Source: an uncultured Stenotrophomonas sp.
GTDB lineage: Bacteria; Pseudomonadota; Gammaproteobacteria; Xanthomonadales; Xanthomonadaceae
Direction: 5' to 3'
Assembly: GCA_946223375.1 (NCBI GenBank)
Contig: CAMICU010000159.1
Span: 1 to 8,199 of the forward strand
Length of the DNA stretch: 8,199 nucleotides
This document shows positions 1 to 5,498 of this stretch, one piece after another. Position 1 is the stretch's first letter. Each line of letters starts with the position of its first letter. The translations under genes and the position numbers were made by a program. The notes below the pieces were generated by a model. The model did not search any database and was not told the DNA's origin. It worked only from the letters and a program-made list of their open reading frames with translations.

Positions 1-276
1 TACGACAACTTCCCCGGCGGCGTCGGCCTGAGCGAACCGCTGTGGCAGCGCCAGGGTGAACTGGTGCAGCGCGCGCTGGAGCTGGTCGAACGCTGCGACT
101 GCAGTGCCGGCTGTCCGGCCTGCGTGGGCCCGGTGCTGGCCGCGCAGGAAGAAGGCGACGGCGTCACCCCGCGTGCGCTGGCGCTGCGGGTGCTGTCGCT
201 GCTGTCGGCCGAGCGCTGCGAGCAGGTGCAGGCGGTCACCGCCGATGCCGACGAGGCGCTCGATCTGCTGCCATGA
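1..276 (+). CDS. mrfA: MrfA/YprA-type DEAD/DEAH-box DNA repair helicase, C-terminal end (partial)
   Basis: The reading frame is open from base 1 and ends at TGA 274-276, giving the last 91 residues of a protein whose start lies outside the window. It begins YDNFPGGVGLSEPLW and then has a compact four-cysteine cluster, RCDCSAGCPACVGP (C-x-C-x3-C-x2-C, Cys 32, 34, 38 and 41 of the visible part). This layout is typical of the C-terminal zinc-binding DUF1998 region of the MrfA/YprA helicase family. B. subtilis MrfA is a 3'-5' superfamily 2 helicase acting with the exonuclease MrfB in excision of mitomycin C damage. The assignment is supported by the next gene, an MrfB-like nuclease whose ATG overlaps this stop. 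The helicase motor motifs are not in the window. Another DUF1998 helicase is possible, but the MrfB partner makes MrfA the best reading. Confidence 0.85.
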   Translation, partial: YDNFPGGVGLSEPLWQRQGELVQRALELVERCDCSAGCPACVGPVLAAQEEGDGVTPRALALRVLSLLSAERCEQVQAVTADADEALDLLP

Positions 277-1439
277 GCATCAGCCTGGACAAGCTCAAGG
301 CACTGCGGAAGCAGGCCGGGCATGTGGACACCCCGGAGCCGTGCGCTCCTGTAGCCGCGGCGACAGCCGCGACGCCGGGGCCGGCCGAAGCCGAAGCCAT
401 ACCTGCGCTTGCACCTGGCTCTTCGTCGGCTGCGGATGCAGCGTCGGCGTCGCGACTCAAGCCGCTCCTACGAAAGGCGGGTAGTTCCCCTGCCGGCAAT
501 CCCCCTGCAGGAGCGTCGCGGCTGACGCCGCTCCTACCAAATGCAGGTCGCGCGCCTGCAGGAAACGCCGCCGCGGGAAATTCGGTGTTTGGTTGGGTCG
601 AGCAGATCCAGCACAAGGCAGCGACGCCACGCGCGCCGGACGGCGATGCGCTGCGCCGGTTGCTGGCCTCGCGCAATCGCGCGCTCACGCCGGGCGTGCG
701 CGCCGAGCGCGGTGGCCCGGTGGACCGCGACCTGCCCGGTACCGAGATCGCGCCGGGGCTGCACCTGATCGAGGCGTTCCTGCCGCAGCCGGTGCCCACC
801 CAACCGCTGTCATTGGCATTCAGCAAACGCCCGGACGAGGTCGTCGCACCCACCGACCTGCTGTTCTTCGACACCGAGACCACCGGCCTGGCCGGCGGCA
901 CCGGCACCCGCGCCTTCATGATCGGCGCGGCCGACTGGTGGCACGACCCGGTGCGTGGGCAGGGCCTGCGCGTGCGCCAGCTGTTGATCGCCACCATGGG
1001 CGCGGAGAGCGCGATGCTGGAGGCGTTCGCCGGTTGGCTGTCGCCGCGTACGGTGCTGTCCAGCTACAACGGCCGCAGTTACGACGCGCCGCTGCTCAAG
1101 ACCCGCTACCGGCTGGCCCGACGCGGTGATCCGATCTCGCCGCTGGACCATGTCGACCTGCTCTATCCCACCCGCCGCCGCTACCGCGGCAGCTGGGAGA
1201 ACTGCCGGCTGGCGACCATCGAACGGCAGCTGCTGCAGATCCTGCGCGAGGACGACCTGCCCGGCGCCGAAGCCCCGGCGGCCTGGCTCAACTATCTGCG
1301 CGGCGGCAGCGCGCGCAACCTGCGCCGCGTTGGCGAGCACAACCACCAGGACGTGGTGACGCTGGCACAGCTGTTCCTGCGGTTGGTGCAGGCCGATGCC
1401 GACGACCGTGCGGCACTGGCGCTGACCGCCCCGGCCTGA
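273..1439 (+). CDS. mrfB: MrfB/YprB-type DEDDh exonuclease (RNase H-like) with a repeat-derived N-terminal linker
   Basis: This 388-residue protein starts at an ATG that overlaps the helicase stop (ATGA at 273-276). No strong Shine-Dalgarno is visible, so translational coupling is likely. Residues 1-19 (MSISLDKLKALRKQAGHVD) look like a normal family N-terminus. Residues 24-103 are Ala/Pro/Gly-rich and low in complexity. The nuclease fold starts near residue 190 with Exo I at LLFFDTETTG (Asp200, Glu202). Exo II is in SSYNGRSYDAPLL (Asp271) and Exo III is HNHQD (His356, Asp360), so the DEDDh residues are all present and the enzyme should be active. In B. subtilis the homologue is a metal-dependent 5'-3' DNA exonuclease that works with MrfA to remove mitomycin C adducts independently of UvrABC. 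The same role here is inferred from family and gene order. The linker contains a 22-residue tandem repeat (59-80 and 81-102) derived from dispersed palindromes, which is unusual for this family. Confidence 0.86.
   Translation: MSISLDKLKALRKQAGHVDTPEPCAPVAAATAATPGPAEAEAIPALAPGSSSAADAASASRLKPLLRKAGSSPAGNPPAGASRLTPLLPNAGRAPAGNAAAGNSVFGWVEQIQHKAATPRAPDGDALRRLLASRNRALTPGVRAERGGPVDRDLPGTEIAPGLHLIEAFLPQPVPTQPLSLAFSKRPDEVVAPTDLLFFDTETTGLAGGTGTRAFMIGAADWWHDPVRGQGLRVRQLLIATMGAESAMLEAFAGWLSPRTVLSSYNGRSYDAPLLKTRYRLARRGDPISPLDHVDLLYPTRRRYRGSWENCRLATIERQLLQILREDDLPGAEAPAAWLNYLRGGSARNLRRVGEHNHQDVVTLAQLFLRLVQADADDRAALALTAPA
351..373 (+). repeat. REP-like 23-bp palindromic repeat, copy 1, inside mrfB
   Basis: The segment begins GTAG and ends AGCCGCGAC, with a GCGGC core. 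It matches the reverse complement of copy 3 (515-537) at 20 of 23 positions and that of copy 2 (449-471) at 17 of 23, counted by eye. It lies in the opposite orientation to those copies, like the paired arms of REP elements. It is read in frame within mrfB as part of an Ala-rich stretch near residues 27-34. Repeats of the style GTAGGAGCGGC...GCCGCGAC are familiar in intergenic DNA of Xanthomonadaceae and Pseudomonas. Membership in a named family is inference. Confidence 0.6.
447..578 (+). repeat. Tandem 66-bp (22-codon) duplication inside mrfB, each unit carrying an inverted REP-like 23-mer
   Basis: Unit 1 (447-512) and unit 2 (513-578) are directly adjacent and in the same codon phase. They encode ASRLKPLLRKAG-SSPAGNPPAG and ASRLTPLLPNAG-RAPAGNAAAG. 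Each begins with a 23-mer (449-471 and 515-537) of the form GTCGCG...GCCGCTCCTAC, the reverse complement of the GTAGGAGCGGC...CGCGAC palindrome. The 66-bp period keeps the reading frame. The units have diverged, so the duplication is not very recent. They sit in the linker before the nuclease domain, where added residues are likely tolerated. Confidence 0.75.
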
Positions 1440-1632
1440 GCTTTTCACGCGGCCGGGAATCCCGCCGCCGGCATCGCCTCGGCATCCGCCTCGTTCGGGC
1501 AGAGCTTCACAGCGGCGTGGTCTTGGCGGCATCCGCTCAGGCGCGAACGCAGCTTGCGTCCCGACCGGCGGCTGTTCCCCACCGAGGCCCCTTTCTGAGC
1601 AGGCTCAATGGCTCCTGCCCCCTCGATCAACA

Positions 1633-1718
1633 CTTCGCGGGCAGGGATGACTGCCCAGCGCGATTACCCGGCTGCTCTCCTCAGCCTTGAACGCACCGCT
1701 CCATCCCTGCCCGCGAAG
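1633..1718. repeat. 17-bp perfect inverted repeat with 52-bp interior
   Basis: CTTCGCGGGCAGGGATG at 1633-1649 is the exact reverse complement of CATCCCTGCCCGCGAAG at 1702-1718. The left arm also contains GGGCAG (1639-1644), which can pair instead with CTGCCC at 1651-1656, so two exclusive folds are possible. The dinucleotide CA flanks both ends (1631-1632 and 1719-1720). That is compatible with a small non-autonomous transposable element but far too short to prove one. Alternatives are a bidirectional terminator or an RNA-stability structure between convergent genes. Confidence 0.7.
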
Positions 1719-1741
1719 CACCACACACATTCCAGCCATGT

Positions 1742-1766
1742 CGCCGCTTCGCTCGACGAAGCGGCG
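1742..1766 (-). terminator. Hairpin just downstream of the M56 protease gene, candidate terminator
   Basis: CGCCGCTTCG (1742-1751) pairs perfectly with CGAAGCGGCG (1757-1766) around the loop CTCGA. It lies 15 bases past the stop of the - strand M56 gene, where a terminator is expected. No T tract follows on the - strand (ACATGG...), so it is not a textbook intrinsic terminator. It may instead protect the 3' end of the mRNA or work with Rho. Confidence 0.4.
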
Positions 1767-1780
1767 GCGCCGGCGTGGCA

Positions 1781-3613
1781 TCACCCATTGAACGGGCGGG
1801 CAATGCCGTCACGGATGGCCTGGTCGATCAGGCGGTCGGCTTCCTGGCGGGCGCGGGCACTGGCGGCGGCCTGCTGCTTGCCCAGCGCGGCCTGCTGCTT
1901 GCCCAGTTCCGCCTGCTCCCGGGCCAGCCGCTGCATTTCGTCACGCATGGTCGGATCGTCCATTTCGGCGCGCGCCTTCTCCGCCTCGCGGCGTGCTTCC
2001 TCGGCGATGCGGCGCATGGATTCGGCGCTTTCATTGGACGACAGCGCCAGCTGCGCGCGCTGCGCGGCGATGGCACCGATGCGGGCACCGATCTCGCCCA
2101 TGCGCGCGCCGATCTCACCTTGACGCTCACCGAGCGCGCCCTGTTGTTCGCCGAGCCTGCTTTGCGCTTCGCCCAAACGGGTGGCTTCGGCATAGACCTG
2201 CTGGAGCCGGTTCAGCGTGGCCGCATCGCGCACCACGTAGCGGCGGCCATCACGACGCAGCAGCATCACGCCGTTGCCATCGTCCAGCTGCTGCGCCTGG
2301 CGCAGGTCGGCCATCGAGCCGTCCATGATGTTGTAGTTGCCTTTCAGCAGCACGTAGCTGTCGCGGTCCGAATTGCTGCTGAGATGAATCACGCCCTGCG
2401 TGCTCAGCGGTTTGGCCGGGGCGGCGGGTGCTGCGGGCGGGGCCGGCGGTGCGGGTGGCGCCGGCGGCACCGCCAGATCGTCCAGCTCGCCATCGGTGTG
2501 GATCACGGTATGGCTGACCGACGTGCTCTTGCTCGTCACCACCGGCGCAGGCGGGGCCGGCGGCGGCGCCGGCACGGTCAGCACCGGCGGCGGCGGCGGT
2601 GCGGGCGGGGCCGGCGGGGCCGGCATGGCCACCAGGCGCAGCGGGATCACCCCCACCAGCGCGACCGCGGCCAGGATCAGGCCCGCGGCGACGCGCGGGA
2701 AGGACGACGTGTTCTGCAGCATGAGCAATCTCCGCTTGAGGCTGAGGAAGGTGGGCGAGGCGCTGGCCAGGCCAGCCCCGGGCCGGGGGGCGACGCCCAA
2801 CTGCAGCAGCAGGCGTCCGTAATGCTGTCGACAGTGGCGGTCACCGGCAACGACCGCGGCATCCACCGCGGCCTCGCGGGCGATGCCGTATTCGCGCGCC
2901 GCCAGGTGCACCAGCGGATGGAAGAAGAACAGGTGCTGGGCCAGTGCCGGCACCAGGCCCAGCCACAGGTCGTGCCGTTGCAGGTGGACCAGCTCGTGGG
3001 TCAGCGCCATGTCCAGATCGTCGTCGGCCATGCGCGGCAGGCCACGTGCCGGCAGCAGCAGCACCGGCTGCCAGGGGCCGATCAGCTGCGGCGAGTCGAT
3101 CGCGGCGCTGAGCATCAGCCGCGGTGCGCGCGGCAGGCCGTGCGCTTCGGCGGCGAGCTGCAGGGCGGCGTTGAGCTTGTGGTCATGGCAGGGCTCGGCC
3201 TTGCGCAGCAGCGCGCGGCTGCCGCGCCAGGCGTTGAACGTGCGCAGCGCCATCACCAGCACGCCCGCCGCCCACAACGCCATCAGCAGCAGCGACCACG
3301 ACCAGCCGCTGTCCACCGGCAACGGTGTCATCACCACCAGCGGTGCGCTGGTGTCCTGCGGCAGCGCGGCGTGCGCCTGCTGCATCCCGCCGGTCAGCAC
3401 TTCCACCGGCGGCAGCAGCGGCAGTTCCAGCGGTGCGGCCCACAGCAGGCCCAGCACCGCCTGCACCGCGACCAGCCACCACAGCCCGCATTGGGTACTG
3501 GCCGGCAGGCGTTTGACGAAACGGCACAGCGCCCACACCAGCACGGTCAGCAGCACGGTCTGCACGCTGGTGGCCAGCAGGCGGCTGCCGAGCAGTTCGA
3601 GCATCGGGTTCAT
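1781..3613 (-). CDS. BlaR1/MecR1-like M56 membrane metalloprotease lacking a penicillin-binding domain
   Basis: This 610-residue inner-membrane protein starts at ATG 3613-3611. AAGGAGG (3628-3622) lies 8 bases upstream, inside the last codons of the repressor gene. Hydrophobic helices lie near residues 8-31, 42-61, 104-123 and 306-328. Between the last two is the zinc site HELVH (His206, Glu207, His210), with Glu247/Asp251 in REAAVDAAV as the likely third ligand region; this is the M56 arrangement. After the fourth helix, probably in the periplasm, come two proline-rich tracts (about 331-358 and 382-401) and a small domain (about 404-470, containing GNYNIMDGS and GRRYVVRDAATL). Seven-residue repeats of the LGEQQGA type follow at 480-514, then a charged helical tail with LGKQQAA twice. 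No SxxK or KTG penicillin-binding motifs are seen, so the sensor differs from staphylococcal BlaR1 (about 585-600 aa). By family knowledge it would cleave, directly or indirectly, the adjacent BlaI-type repressor when stimulated. The stimulus is unknown. Confidence 0.9.
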   Translation of the reverse strand: MNPMLELLGSRLLATSVQTVLLTVLVWALCRFVKRLPASTQCGLWWLVAVQAVLGLLWAAPLELPLLPPVEVLTGGMQQAHAALPQDTSAPLVVMTPLPVDSGWSWSLLLMALWAAGVLVMALRTFNAWRGSRALLRKAEPCHDHKLNAALQLAAEAHGLPRAPRLMLSAAIDSPQLIGPWQPVLLLPARGLPRMADDDLDMALTHELVHLQRHDLWLGLVPALAQHLFFFHPLVHLAAREYGIAREAAVDAAVVAGDRHCRQHYGRLLLQLGVAPRPGAGLASASPTFLSLKRRLLMLQNTSSFPRVAAGLILAAVALVGVIPLRLVAMPAPPAPPAPPPPPVLTVPAPPPAPPAPVVTSKSTSVSHTVIHTDGELDDLAVPPAPPAPPAPPAAPAAPAKPLSTQGVIHLSSNSDRDSYVLLKGNYNIMDGSMADLRQAQQLDDGNGVMLLRRDGRRYVVRDAATLNRLQQVYAEATRLGEAQSRLGEQQGALGERQGEIGARMGEIGARIGAIAAQRAQLALSSNESAESMRRIAEEARREAEKARAEMDDPTMRDEMQRLAREQAELGKQQAALGKQQAAASARARQEADRLIDQAIRDGIARPFNG

Positions 3614-3616
3614 GGC

Positions 3617-4003
3617 TCAATCCTCCTTGCGCTGCGATTGCAGGCGGGCGACCAGGGCTTCCAGCTCGGCCAGTTCGTTGTCGCTGACCTCGGCCTTCTC
3701 CGACATCCACGCCACGAACGGCGAGATCGAGCCCTGCAGGGTCTTCTCGACAAAGCTGCCGACCGCGCTGTTGACGACTTCGTGCTGCTCGGCGGTGGTG
3801 TGGTAGCGGAACACGCCCTCATGCGCCGCGCGCTGCAGGTAGCCCTTGGTGCGCAGCCGCTCCATCATCGTCAGCACGGTCGAACGTGCCAGCCCGCGTG
3901 CCTCGCCGAAGCGCGCCGCCACCTCGCCGACGCTGGTCGGCTCGTTCTCCCCGATGTACTGCAACAGGGCCAGTTCCTGGTCCCCGATGGTCTTGCGGCG
4001 CAT
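3617..4003 (-). CDS. BlaI/MecI/CopY-family transcriptional repressor
   Basis: This 128-residue winged helix-turn-helix repressor starts at ATG 4003-4001. I chose this start because GGAG (4013-4010) sits 6 bases upstream. A longer in-frame start at 4075 would translate through the promoter and operators. Residues 5-70 form the DNA-binding domain, with the recognition region ARSTVLTMMERLRTKGYL (39-56) and the wing HEGVFRYHTT (61-70), the signature of the BlaI group. Residues 75-128 form the helical dimerisation part, containing SPFVAWMSE. In staphylococcal BlaI the cleavage that inactivates the repressor falls in this part; the site here cannot be fixed by eye. Only 3 bases separate its stop from the M56 protease start, so the two form an operon in repressor-then-sensor order. 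Two operators overlap its promoter, predicting autorepression. Other targets, if any, are outside the window. The gene name blaI is avoided because no beta-lactamase gene is linked here. Confidence 0.93.
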   Translation of the reverse strand: MRRKTIGDQELALLQYIGENEPTSVGEVAARFGEARGLARSTVLTMMERLRTKGYLQRAAHEGVFRYHTTAEQHEVVNSAVGSFVEKTLQGSISPFVAWMSEKAEVSDNELAELEALVARLQSQRKED

Positions 4004-4009
4004 GGCCGT

Positions 4010-4013
4010 CTCC
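4010..4013 (-). promoter_or_regulatory. Ribosome binding site deciding the repressor start
   Basis: GGAG on the - strand ends 6 bases before ATG 4003-4001. It supports the 128-residue form over the longer frame that begins at 4075. Confidence 0.75.
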
Positions 4014-4014
4014 G

Positions 4015-4031
4015 TGACTACAGTTGTCGCT
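4015..4031. promoter_or_regulatory. BlaI-type operator O1 (imperfect) at the repressor transcription start
   Basis: TGACTACAGTTGTCGCT contains CTACA-GT-TGTCG, close to the BlaI/MecI core TACA-N2-TGTA with one changed base in the right half. Its centre (4023/4024) falls at the start point expected from the -10 element, so binding should block transcription. It lies 27 bp centre-to-centre from O2 and shares the outer TGxCTACA half with it. Confidence 0.7.
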
Positions 4032-4060
4032 ACCGTAGGCGTGCCTACAAATGTAGTCAA
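4032..4060 (-). promoter_or_regulatory. Sigma70-type promoter of the repressor-protease operon
   Basis: On the - strand, TTGACT (4060-4055, -35) is followed by a 17-bp spacer and TACGGT (4037-4032, -10, three of six consensus bases). The -35 is near consensus and the spacing is ideal. The expected start lies around 4025, giving a leader of about 22 bases. Operator O2 covers the -35/spacer junction and O1 the start site, the usual layout for BlaI autorepression. Confidence 0.7.
4042..4059. promoter_or_regulatory. BlaI-type operator O2 (perfect core) overlapping the -35
   Basis: TGCCTACAAATGTAGTCA has perfect arms CTACA and TGTAG around AA (4045-4056). The outer TG/CA bases also match and only one pair is mismatched. 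This fits the TACA-N2-TGTA dyad known for BlaI/MecI repressors. It is the stronger of the two sites and overlaps the -35 hexamer TTGACT. Confidence 0.82.
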
Positions 4061-4174
4061 TAGTCCGGACGACACCCCTGCCCCTGCCTGGCTGAATGAT
4101 TCAGACGCGCCGGCGCGCCCGCTCCGCGTTGCCCTGCGGCCCCTCCGCCATCAGCCATCCGCCCGGGGGGCAGC

Positions 4175-5290
4175 TCATCCCACCGCGCTGTCGATCTGCC
4201 AGCGTGCGAACTCGCTCTCGAAATCGGCCAGGCTCAACAGGCCGACGCAGGCATGCGCGCCGACCGGCAGGGCGCCGCCGGCGGCCAACCGCCGGGCCAG
4301 CAGCAGCGCGGCGAACGTGGGGATTTCCGGACCGTGCAGCATCGGTGCGGTCAGGTCCCAGTGGACGCGGTGGGTGACGCCCCCGCGCAGGCCGCGCAGG
4401 GTCACGCGCATGCCCCCGCGATCGGTGCCGAAGCGGTCGAACCAGCGCCCCGCGCGGGCGAAGGCGGCGACCATCGCCGGCATCGGCAGCGGCACCCCGC
4501 TACGCCGCAGCCAGGCCAGTGCCGCCAGGCAGCGCGACAGCAACGGCAGCTCCAGCGCGGCGCGGAAGCGCACCGTGCGCACGCCCGGGTAGCGCTGTAC
4601 CAGCAGGTCGTGGTCGGGGACGTCGCACGGCGAGGCCAGGCGCGGGGCGAGGTGGGCAAAGCGCACCGGCTGTGGATCGGACCAGCCGACCACCCGCTGC
4701 CAGCGGCCATCGATCCAGCAGCGGAAGGGCTGTCCGCAGTAGGACAGCACCGCGCGCACGGTGGCCATGCCCAGCGGCGTGGCCTGCGCCGGGGCAATGA
4801 CGATGTCGATCCCGTGCAGCTCGTCGAAGCGCTCGATCAACGCATCGACCACCGCACTGGAAAGCGCCGGCAGCGTGCTGGCGCCGCTGATCGCACTGCG
4901 CTGCGCACGGTGTGCGGCCGCATCCAGCCGGGCCGGAAAGTCACCGACGAAATCGCGCCCATCGGCAAGATCGATGTAATGCATGCCGGCCTGCAGGCAG
5001 GCATGGGCGACATCGAAGCCCTGGCCCTGGAACGGCCCGGCGGTGTGGATGACCAGCGTCGCCGCGGTCGCGGCCAGGGCGCGGGCGAAATCCGGATCGG
5101 CGGTGTCCAGCCGGCACAGCTCGATCCGCGCCAGGTCCACGCCGGGCAATCGCGCCGGCGCCTGCGCCGGGTGGCGCCCGGCAGCGATGACGGTGATGCC
5201 CGGCGTGATCGACAACGCCCGCACGATGCGTGCACCGAAGTGGCCGTAACCGCCCAGTACCAGAACCCTGCAGCCTTCCCCTGCCGCCAT
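4175..5290 (-). CDS. Saccharopine dehydrogenase-like NAD(P)-binding protein
   Basis: This 371-residue protein starts at ATG 5290-5288, five bases after a perfect AGGAGG (5301-5296). An in-frame start at 5347 would read through a 15-bp tandem repeat and is unlikely. The N-terminus is a Rossmann fold: VLVLGGYGHFGARI has the nucleotide-binding Gly-x2-Gly-x2-Gly (13, 16, 19). HTAGPFQGQG (82-91) and HYIDLADGRDFV (104-115) follow; these are typical of the saccharopine dehydrogenase NADP-binding family, which includes lysine-pathway enzymes and trans-acting enoyl reductase-like proteins. The C-terminal half (about 165-371) is likely a catalytic or dimerisation part, but I recognise no specific motif. 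No signal peptide or clear membrane helix is seen. Substrate and pathway are unknown. The gene stands alone: the repressor gene downstream has its own promoter 114 bases away, and the lipoprotein genes diverge from it. Confidence 0.82.
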   Translation of the reverse strand: MAAGEGCRVLVLGGYGHFGARIVRALSITPGITVIAAGRHPAQAPARLPGVDLARIELCRLDTADPDFARALAATAATLVIHTAGPFQGQGFDVAHACLQAGMHYIDLADGRDFVGDFPARLDAAAHRAQRSAISGASTLPALSSAVVDALIERFDELHGIDIVIAPAQATPLGMATVRAVLSYCGQPFRCWIDGRWQRVVGWSDPQPVRFAHLAPRLASPCDVPDHDLLVQRYPGVRTVRFRAALELPLLSRCLAALAWLRRSGVPLPMPAMVAAFARAGRWFDRFGTDRGGMRVTLRGLRGGVTHRVHWDLTAPMLHGPEIPTFAALLLARRLAAGGALPVGAHACVGLLSLADFESEFARWQIDSAVG

Positions 5291-5295
5291 CACAA

Positions 5296-5301
5296 CCTCC
5301 T
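5296..5301 (-). promoter_or_regulatory. Perfect Shine-Dalgarno deciding the start of the dehydrogenase-like gene
   Basis: AGGAGG on the - strand is followed by the 5-base spacer TTGTG and ATG 5290-5288. This is the strongest ribosome site in the window and fixes the start 57 bases inside the longest open frame. Confidence 0.88.
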
Positions 5302-5318
5302 GTCGAGGGACGCGCCGA

Positions 5319-5348
5319 TTATCACCGAGCACGTTATCACCGAGCACG
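5319..5348. repeat. Perfect 15-bp tandem repeat upstream of the dehydrogenase-like gene
   Basis: TTATCACCGAGCACG occurs twice back to back (5319-5333 and 5334-5348). On the - strand it reads CGTGCTCGGTGATAA twice, and the proximal copy continues to TGATAATC, where GATAAT is a good -10 candidate about 28 bases before the start codon. No convincing -35 lies at the right distance. The repeat may be a pair of direct binding sites for an activator or repressor, or a recent slippage duplication. Confidence 0.75.
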
Positions 5349-5498
5349 CGCCGCCCGTGGCCGCCCGCGCCGGCGCGATCCTGCCGGACCCGCCGTGCCG
5401 ATGGCGACAGGACGTCAACGCCGGCGGCCGTGCTTTCACCCTGCGCTTACCCACGCCGCCGCAGGCTGGCCGCGACTTCCCTGCAAGCCGAGCACGCC

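Larger units (their letters stand above)
1440..1780. other. Convergent intergenic region between mrfB and the M56 protease gene
   Basis: These 341 bases lie between the converging ends of mrfB and the M56 gene. I find no well-supported gene. The region holds a 17-bp perfect inverted repeat (arms 1633-1649 and 1702-1718) and a 10-bp hairpin (1742-1766), described separately. A 62-codon frame on the - strand (1633 down to 1445) has no clear ribosome site and no family I recognise. Transcripts from both sides must end here, so the hairpins may serve as terminators, but none is followed by a run of T on either strand. Confidence 0.6.

Noticed and set aside
236..997. 253-codon open frame on the - strand opposite mrfB
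   Set aside because: Its apparent repeats (such as GRSGVSRDA and RRSGLSRDA) are the other side of the palindromic repeats in mrfB. The + strand carries the nuclease motifs.
1781..3613. Naming the pair blaI/blaR1 and treating it as a beta-lactam resistance switch
   Set aside because: No penicillin-binding sensor motifs are seen and no beta-lactamase gene is in the window. The family likeness supports only a BlaI-type repressor and an M56 protease.
1775..4063. 762-codon open frame on the + strand opposite the repressor-protease operon
   Set aside because: It is rich in Gln, His, Arg and Ala, has no recognisable domain, and lies exactly antisense to two well-supported genes and their promoter. 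It is a GC-rich shadow.
4004..4075. N-terminal extension of the repressor to a start at 4075
   Set aside because: It would translate the -35, the -10 and both operators, and the family begins at MRRKTIGDQE, which has its own ribosome site.
4092..4117. Short palindromes CTGAATGATTCAG (4092-4104) and CGCGCCGGCGCG (4106-4117) in the gap before the repressor promoter
   Set aside because: They are seen directly but have short or low-complexity arms, show no relation to a promoter or gene end, and are easily due to chance in such GC-rich DNA.
5291..5347. N-terminal extension of the dehydrogenase-like protein to 5347
   Set aside because: It reads through the 15-bp tandem repeat and lacks a ribosome site, while ATG 5290 has a perfect AGGAGG.
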